This document shows positions 59,593 to 64,000 of a stretch of DNA of 64,000 bases, one piece after another. The position numbers and the translations under genes are program-made. Location of the stretch: the NCBI GenBank assembly GCA_947625655.1, contig CANQPD010000004.1, positions 1-64,000 of the forward strand, written 5' to 3'. Source of the stretch: an uncultured Dysosmobacter sp. GTDB lineage: Bacteria > Bacillota > Clostridia > Oscillospirales > Oscillospiraceae. The notes beneath the pieces were generated by a model. It saw only the letters and a list, made by a program, of their open reading frames with translations. It was not told where the DNA came from and ran no database searches. How positions within the stretch are numbered: position 1 is the first letter of the stretch; each line of letters begins with the position of its first letter.

Positions 59593-59793
59593 ATGATAAA
59601 CTATGAACCACTATTCAAAACAATGAAAGAGCGGAAAATTACATCTTATCGTTTGGGCAAAATGGGTTTTCCTCTTTCCAATTATTACGCTATGAAACGA
59701 GGAGAAAACATATCTACTCATACACTTAACCAACTATGCAAACTGCTTCATTGCAGGGTGGAAGATGTGATGGAATATGTAGACGAAGAATAA
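59593..59793 (+). CDS. Small Cro/C1-type HTH regulator
   Basis: A 66-residue repressor-like protein (MINYEPLFKTMKERKITSYR, then STHTLNQLCKLLHCRVEDVM). GGAGGT precedes the ATG at 59593. A TATACT -10 box lies at about 59562. It is divergent from the GIY-YIG gene and of the same class as the protein at 34413. Confidence 0.83.
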   Translation: MINYEPLFKTMKERKITSYRLGKMGFPLSNYYAMKRGENISTHTLNQLCKLLHCRVEDVMEYVDEE

Positions 59794-59868
59794 GCTGCGG
59801 ATATGGTAGCAGAACCACATCTACAGCGTTTCTTTTTGAACGACTAAACCAAAACGATTATATGCAAA

Positions 59869-59914
59869 TAGCAAGGACAGCCTCTATTGCGGAGGTTGTC
59901 CTTGCTATTTTTCA
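59869..59914 (+). terminator. Terminator after the HTH gene
   Basis: Long stem ATAGCAAGGACAGCCTC paired with its near complement, followed by TTTTTC. Confidence 0.88.
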
Positions 59915-60046
59915 GTAATACAATGATTTCAAGAACAAAATTTGTCCTCAGGCGGTTTTACAGGGCACTCTGGTATGTTACCCCTGCCTGTTGGCTAACA
60001 ATCCGTCAGGGGACGTCTGAGGAACGTCACGGGAGACTATATCCTG

Positions 60047-60229
60047 TTAGTTCCCGGCTTTGTAATACTTACAGTTCCCACCGCCTAAAATATTAGAGGG
60101 TTTCACTTCCTGATATACAGCACATATATCTGTTCGGCCTCCACGGTGGAAGCAATCTTTACAAACAAGTTTCTCTTGCTTGATGGGCTTTGGATATTCC
60201 CCGTCCGCCCATTCAAATTTGCTCGGCAT
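60047..60229 (-). CDS. Small Cys-rich zinc-ribbon-like protein
   Basis: A 60-residue protein with four regularly placed Cys (VCKDCFHRGGRTDICAVY, then GGGNCKYYKAG), a probable zinc site. AGAGGTG precedes the ATG at 60229. Common as a small hypothetical in clostridial elements. Confidence 0.65.
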   Translation of the reverse strand: MPSKFEWADGEYPKPIKQEKLVCKDCFHRGGRTDICAVYQEVKPSNILGGGNCKYYKAGN

Positions 60230-60308
60230 ATCCGCATCACCTCTTGCCAATATTGTAGCAAGATTATGACAATCAGACAAGAGAATTTCCTACGGCCTGT
60301 CCGCTGCT

Positions 60309-60644
60309 CTATTGAGCCGTGTTAAACGGTAATGCAGACATATCAAAATATGGATTCTCTGCAATCCGATTCTCTACCGCCTCCCTGACTCTCCGCATCT
60401 GGAAGGCCTCAACACACGCTTTTCCGTATCCTCTTTCCAGCGCATCAAGTTTTTCATTCCGGGCACTTTCAAAAGCTCTGCACTCAAAGCTTTTGGAGGC
60501 TTCAATTGCCCGGTCTATGACGCTGTCACTTACAAGGTCAGTTGGTACACGCAGCAACGCCATAGCTCCCTCCCGAGAGGAAAGGGCTCGGTCAGCGATC
60601 TCCTGCACCTGTCTCGGAGATTTATGCTTTGCTGTCATAGTCAT
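60309..60644 (-). CDS. Hypothetical helical protein
   Basis: A 111-residue charged helical protein (HKSPRQVQEIADRALSSREG, then EASKSFECRAFESARNEKLD). No family recognised. No clear ribosome site; its start overlaps the end of a small upstream frame, so it may rely on coupling. Confidence 0.45.
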   Translation of the reverse strand: MTMTAKHKSPRQVQEIADRALSSREGAMALLRVPTDLVSDSVIDRAIEASKSFECRAFESARNEKLDALERGYGKACVEAFQMRRVREAVENRIAENPYFDMSALPFNTAQ

Positions 60645-60747
60645 TCATAGTTGCTGTCCCGGTGTGTTGGGCCTCTTTTACCAATAGGAATTTCTTCGCA
60701 GCGTCCTCCAAGGTCAATGTCTCCTGCTGAATTTTCATCATCCGCAT
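60622..60747 (-). pseudogene. N-terminal stub of a tyrosine integrase
   Basis: Forty-one codons after GGAGG: MKIQQETLTLEDAAKKFLLV, then KEAQHTGTATMNDYDSKA, resembling the SAM-like core-binding start of XerC/D-type integrases. It stops at 60622 and no catalytic domain follows. Located 140 bases from tRNA-Cys 2, where an integrase gene would be expected. Confidence 0.4.
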
Positions 60748-60835
60748 TTCTCATTCCTCCATGCAAACCCTTGTTCTCCAAGGGGGATTCGGAAGAAAAG
60801 CTGAGAAGCAAAAAAGCAAGATTCAAAACTTTCTG

Positions 60836-60876
60836 TAGCAAAAAGGAAAGAGATTCAAGCTTTTTGCTTGAATCTC
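60836..60876 (-). terminator. Terminator of tRNA-Cys 2
   Basis: GAGATTCAAGC/GCTTGAATCTC followed on the minus strand by TTTCCTTTTT. Confidence 0.88.
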
Positions 60877-60885
60877 TCAACTTCA

Positions 60886-60960
60886 TGGAGGTGACACCCG
60901 GATTTGAACCGGGGAATCAGGGTTTTGCAGACCCTTGCCTTACCACTTGGCTATGTCACC
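60886..60960 (-). tRNA. tRNA-Cys (anticodon GCA), second copy
   Basis: Identical over its 75 bases to tRNA-Cys at 58353-58427. It lies at the end of the tRNA cluster with its own terminator. Confidence 0.95.
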
Positions 60961-61051
60961 ATCGGGGACATCTATATTATATGCGAACTTTTGAAAAAAG
61001 TCCACATTTATTTTAGCTTTTGATGCCCACACTTTCGTGTGGGCATCAAAC

Positions 61052-61127
61052 TGGAGCGGGCAACGAGGCTCGAACTCGCTACCTCCACCTTGGCAAGGTG
61101 GCGCTCTACCAGATGAGCTATGCCCGC
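61052..61127 (-). tRNA. tRNA-Gly (anticodon GCC)
   Basis: A 76-base cloverleaf: GCGGGCA/TGCCCGC acceptor, anticodon loop TTGCCAA, CCA encoded. Confidence 0.95.
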
Positions 61128-61130
61128 GGG

Positions 61131-61206
<76 letters not shown>

Positions 61207-61291
61207 AAATCTTTCGACCCGCCGAAACGGCGCGGCCGGGGAATCGCAACCCCAAAAGGGACCCACGAGATGGAATCCATCTCGTGGGAGA

Positions 61292-61368
61292 TGGCGACCC
61301 GGAACGGGCTCGAACCGTCGACCTCTAGCGTGACAGGCTAGCGTTCTAACCAACTGAACTACCGGGCC
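61292..61368 (-). tRNA. tRNA-Asp (anticodon GTC)
   Basis: A 77-base cloverleaf: GGCCCGG/CCGGGTC acceptor, anticodon loop CTGTCAC, CCA encoded. A perfect stem CCCACGAGATGG/CCATCTCGTGGG lies between it and tRNA-Phe (61262-61288), possibly a processing element. Confidence 0.95.
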
Positions 61369-61377
61369 ATATAGCTT

Positions 61378-61454
61378 TGGTGGGAACAACTGGACTCGAA
61401 CCAGTGACCCCCTGCTTGTAAGGCAGGTGCTCTAACCAGCTGAGCTATGCTCCC
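61378..61454 (-). tRNA. tRNA-Val (anticodon TAC)
   Basis: A 77-base cloverleaf: GGGAGCA/TGTTCCC acceptor, anticodon loop CTTACAA, CCA encoded. First of the tRNA operon. Confidence 0.95.
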
Positions 61455-61485
61455 AGGCTGCCGCACTCGTCAGACGGCAAAAGCT

Positions 61486-61514
61486 ATTATACGCAAAAGG
61501 TCCCCTTCTGTCAA
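61486..61514 (-). promoter_or_regulatory. tRNA operon promoter
   Basis: Perfect TTGACA, 17-base spacer and perfect TATAAT on the minus strand, 32 bases before tRNA-Val and 18 bases past the hslO stop. Confidence 0.95.
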
Positions 61515-61532
61515 CCCAATTTTTGAAAAAAA

Positions 61533-62423
61533 TCAGGATTTTTTCTCGATGTCCGCCAGCATCCCCTCTAAGTCCTCCCGTGTGAACAGCTGTACGTTGT
61601 CACAGAACTGGCAGCGCAGCTCCGCGCTGCCCTGCTCGTCGATCAGAGCCCGCAGCTCCGCGGGCCCCAGGCTGATCAGCGCCCGCTCCATCCGCTCCCG
61701 GCTGCAATAGCAGCGGTACTCAATGGGGCTCTCCTCCAAAATCTCCAGATCAAAGTCCGGCATCACCCGCCGCAGCAGCTCCACAGGGTCGCCGTCCTCC
61801 CGCAGCAGGCCCGTCACGGCCCCGGCGGCCATAATGCCGCCCTCCACCCTGGCGATCACGTCCTCCCCGGCGCCGGGCAGCAGCTGGATGAGGTATCCCC
61901 CCGCCGTCAGCACGCTCTGGTCCCGGTCCACCAGCACCCCCAGCCCGCAGGCCGTGGGAATCTGCTCGGACTCCACAAAATAGGCCGCCAGGTCCTCGGC
62001 GATCTCGCCGCCCAGCAGGCCCACGCTGCCAACATAGGGCTCCTTCATATGCAGGTCCCGGATCACCGTCAGCGTGCCGTCGCAGCCCACGGCGGCGCCC
62101 ACGTCCAGCTTGCCGTCGGGCCGCAGGGGCAGATCCACCTGGGGGTGGTCCACTGTGCCCCGGACGTTGCCCTGGTTGTCCGCCACCGCAAGAATGGTCC
62201 CCAGGGGCCCGCCGCCCTTGATCTGCAGCGTCACGCTGGCCCCGTCCCCCTTCAGAGCGTTGCCCATCATGGAACACGCCGCCAGCGTCCGGCCCAGGGC
62301 CGCCGTGGCCACCGGCAGAGTCTTGTGGATCTGCCGCGCCCGCTCCGTCAGCTCCCGGGTGGACACCGCCACCGCCTTTACAAAGCCATCCCTGGAGATG
62401 GCCCGCACCAATCGATCGCTCAT
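61533..62423 (-). CDS. hslO: Redox-regulated chaperone Hsp33
   Basis: A 296-residue holdase activated by oxidation. The C-terminal zinc switch is present as YRCYCS and CQFCDN (C-x-C and C-x2-C). The N-terminal domain has LGRTLAACSMMGNALKGDG and GGGPLGTILAVADNQGNVRG. RBS AAAGGAG. Last in an operon after yerC and a methyltransferase gene, 40 bases downstream of the latter. Confidence 0.95.
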   Translation of the reverse strand: MSDRLVRAISRDGFVKAVAVSTRELTERARQIHKTLPVATAALGRTLAACSMMGNALKGDGASVTLQIKGGGPLGTILAVADNQGNVRGTVDHPQVDLPLRPDGKLDVGAAVGCDGTLTVIRDLHMKEPYVGSVGLLGGEIAEDLAAYFVESEQIPTACGLGVLVDRDQSVLTAGGYLIQLLPGAGEDVIARVEGGIMAAGAVTGLLREDGDPVELLRRVMPDFDLEILEESPIEYRCYCSRERMERALISLGPAELRALIDEQGSAELRCQFCDNVQLFTREDLEGMLADIEKKS

Positions 62424-62463
62424 ATCAAAAATGCTCCTTTTATCCTGCGCCGTCAGGCGGCGC

Positions 62464-63219
62464 TCATGTCTCCCGGGGCCGCACCGCCGTGACGATCCAG
62501 CGGTCCTCGTCCTCCCGGGGAGGCCGGCGGGTCATGTCGCCGCTGACGGCGATCTTTTCAAAGCCCGCATCGGCCAGATACCGCCGCAGCTGCTCTTCGC
62601 TCCAGGCCCGCTCCCGGTGCTCCTCAAAGTCCCGCTCCCAGGCGCCGTCCCGCCGCTGGCGGAACAGATCCACCTGATAGGTGCAGACCTGGCTCTTCTC
62701 GGAGAAAAACGTCCGCCAGACGCAGAAGCTGTCCTCCGTCTCATCCATATACATCTGCCCGTCCATCCGCCGGAGCTTATAGGGCGAGTTCACGTCAAAA
62801 ATAAACATTCCCCCGGGCTTCAGCCAGTGGCGCACCCGGCAAAACGTCTCCCGAATGTCCCTTTCACGGGTCAGGTAATTCAGGGAATCCAGGGTGGAAA
62901 CCGCCGCGTCCACCGGCTCGATCAGCCGCAGCCGGGGCATGGACTGGCGCAGGAACAAAGGCGGCTGCCCATCAAGGGCGGCCGCTTTCCGCATCGCCTG
63001 GGTCAGCATCTCCTCGGAGCCGTCAGTGGCGGTCACCTGATACCCCCGCTCCGCCAGCAGGCAGGCGATGGTGCCGGTGCCGCAGGCCAGGTCCAGGACC
63101 GTGCGGACGGGGATGGCGCTCTTTTGAAACAGCCGCTCCAAAAATACGGCCCGCCTCCGGTAGCTCCCGTCCGTCATCAGGCCGTCGTAGCTGGAGGCCA
63201 GCGCGTCATAGCTGCTCAT
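62464..63219 (-). CDS. Class I SAM-dependent methyltransferase
   Basis: A 251-residue enzyme: motif I VLDLACGTGTIACLLAERG near residue 42, an acidic strand-2 motif TATDGSEEML, motif II DAAVSTLDSLNYL, and GGMFIFDVNSPYKL. It resembles the YjhP/YqeM group of methyltransferases common in this place in Firmicutes; the substrate is unknown. The ATG overlaps the yerC stop by four bases. Confidence 0.88.
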   Translation of the reverse strand: MSSYDALASSYDGLMTDGSYRRRAVFLERLFQKSAIPVRTVLDLACGTGTIACLLAERGYQVTATDGSEEMLTQAMRKAAALDGQPPLFLRQSMPRLRLIEPVDAAVSTLDSLNYLTRERDIRETFCRVRHWLKPGGMFIFDVNSPYKLRRMDGQMYMDETEDSFCVWRTFFSEKSQVCTYQVDLFRQRRDGAWERDFEEHRERAWSEEQLRRYLADAGFEKIAVSGDMTRRPPREDEDRWIVTAVRPRET

Positions 63220-63512
63220 TTCTTTTTTGCCTTGGTCCGCTCAAACAGCTTCGCGTAGGCGCCGGTGCCATAGCTCAAAGAGCGGTTGACCCGGCTGATG
63301 GTAGCGCTGGAGGCGCCGGTGCGCTCCAGGATATCGTTGTAGATCATGCCGTCATCCAGCAGTGACGCCACCTCAAACCGCTGCTCCATGGACCGCAGCT
63401 CGGACACCGTGCAGAGGTCCTGGAAAAAGTCATAGCACTCCTGCTCATCCTTCAACTGCAGAATGGCCTTGTACAGCTGGTCATTTTTTTCCTTTTTACC
63501 GATCTTGACCAT
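63216..63512 (-). CDS. YerC/YecD TrpR-like DNA-binding protein
   Basis: A 98-residue protein of the TrpR/YerC superfamily: QLYKAILQLKDEQECYDFFQ, then LCTVSELRSMEQRFEVASLL, and the helix-turn-helix MIYNDILERTGASSATISRV. The start at 63512 follows AAAGGGTG; the longer frame is non-homologous. First gene of the operon. Confidence 0.93.
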   Translation of the reverse strand: MVKIGKKEKNDQLYKAILQLKDEQECYDFFQDLCTVSELRSMEQRFEVASLLDDGMIYNDILERTGASSATISRVNRSLSYGTGAYAKLFERTKAKKK

Positions 63513-63706
63513 ATCAATCACCCTTTCTGGGATCACCGGCACATCTGCCGTCCAATACCGTATTTTAGCATTGTACCGCGTGAAAGTAAAGGCCCTGGCC
63601 GCCAAAATTTTTTCACGCTTTAAAGCATGTGCCTCCCCCCGCACCCCCGCCCGTCCTCCGGCATAGGCTGAACCAAAGCAACATCATGGGAGAGGAGTGC
63701 GTCCTC

Positions 63707-64000
63707 ATGGGAAAAACACAGCTGCACACACAGCCCTTTGCGGCGGAGCGGGAATGGACGGTGGAGGGCATCCCGGTACTGGCCGCGTCGGTGTCGCTCC
63801 CCCGGCCGGAGCCGCTGTCGGACAAAGTGTCCCGCCGCATTCACCGCTATTACCAGCTACAATGCCGTTCCTATCTCCGCTACTGTGAGCGGTGGCTGCT
63901 GCCCCAGGCGGAGGCGGAATACCGCGCCGCCCTGGCCGCCAGCGCGCCGCTGCCCTGTTTCCGGGCGGAGCTGGCCTACCGTGTGACCTATAACGAGGGC
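63707..64000 (+). CDS. RsiV/DUF3298-like protein, N-terminal part (runs off the window)
   Basis: At least 98 residues, truncated by the window end. No signal peptide; the visible N-terminus (TVEGIPVLAASVSLPRPEPL, then VSRRIHRYYQLQCRSYLRYC, and ELAYRVTYNEG) is the start of the DUF4163/DUF3298 fold found in RsiV-type anti-sigma factors and in related cytosolic proteins. The ATG at 63707 follows AGAGGAG; an in-frame ATG at 63686 lacks a site. Confidence 0.65.
   Translation, partial: MGKTQLHTQPFAAEREWTVEGIPVLAASVSLPRPEPLSDKVSRRIHRYYQLQCRSYLRYCERWLLPQAEAEYRAALAASAPLPCFRAELAYRVTYNEG

Noticed and set aside
61021..61050. Stem-loop TGATGCCCACAC/GTGTGGGCATCA beyond tRNA-Gly as a terminator
   Set aside because: The minus-strand side is followed by AAAAGCTAAAAT rather than a T-run, so termination there is doubtful and tRNA-Cys 2 may be on the same transcript.

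Overview
The window looks like chromosome of a high-GC, endospore-forming Firmicute of the gut Oscillospiraceae type (Flavonifractor, Lawsonibacter, Oscillibacter or Dysosmobacter-like). I infer this from the spore-cortex lytic LysM-GH18 protein, an SRP RNA placed directly upstream of dnaX-ybaB, YerC, AzlCD, the ApbE/NusG_II/Gx-transporter cluster, Gram-positive ribosome binding sites, and hairpin-rich interspersed repeats. No rRNA or marker-gene search was possible, so the genus is open.

Layout. 1-1904: phage terminase small and large subunit genes (minus), the large one cut by an insert lying between 77-bp direct repeats. 2213-20147: core DNA with a KdpDE-like two-component system, CstA, a ZIP transporter, LysR, a SleL-like hydrolase, a six-gene minus-strand run (ApbE, NusG_II, Gx transporter, CbxX-type AAA, D-2-hydroxyacid dehydrogenase, FNT channel), DUF4127/DUF4180, and ybaB-dnaX-SRP RNA. 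Two copies of a ~278-bp hairpin-packed repeat sit inside duplicated terminators at 4.1 and 15.3 kb. 20518-21188: five broken 5'-half copies of a tRNA gene in tandem, then an intact tRNA-Ala(CGC). 21235-30600: an integrative mobilizable element (large serine recombinase, TnpW-like protein, relaxase with a nested gene, MobC, RepA-like ATPase) with cargo DUF6076, a sigma-like factor, a truncated DUF1016 nuclease, and an Abi_2/AbiF-like HEPN protein preceded by its own small RNA. 30789-37830: an SLH surface protein with a papain-like centre, then scraps of insertion sequence, prophage neck genes and recombinase tails. 37832-49096: core metabolism (DUF362 ferredoxin-like protein, murI, DUF1934, argS, azlCD, hydrolases, cysK opposite a CymR-like Rrf2 regulator, DAACS symporter). 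49660-58375: an 8.7-kb island in the 3' end of a tRNA-Cys gene, with tyrosine integrase, excisionase, a PARIS-type defence pair (AriA ATPase plus AriB DUF4435 nuclease), fragments of older elements and two uncharacterised membrane proteins. 58428-60885: a small decayed neighbour island. 60886-61454: five-tRNA cluster including a second tRNA-Cys. 61533-63512: hslO, methyltransferase, yerC; 63707-end: start of an RsiV-like gene.

The main biological theme is layered mobile DNA at two tRNA loci. One carries an RNA-linked abortive-infection candidate and the other a PARIS system. A second theme is a family of structured non-coding repeats that land in terminators and in the murI leader.
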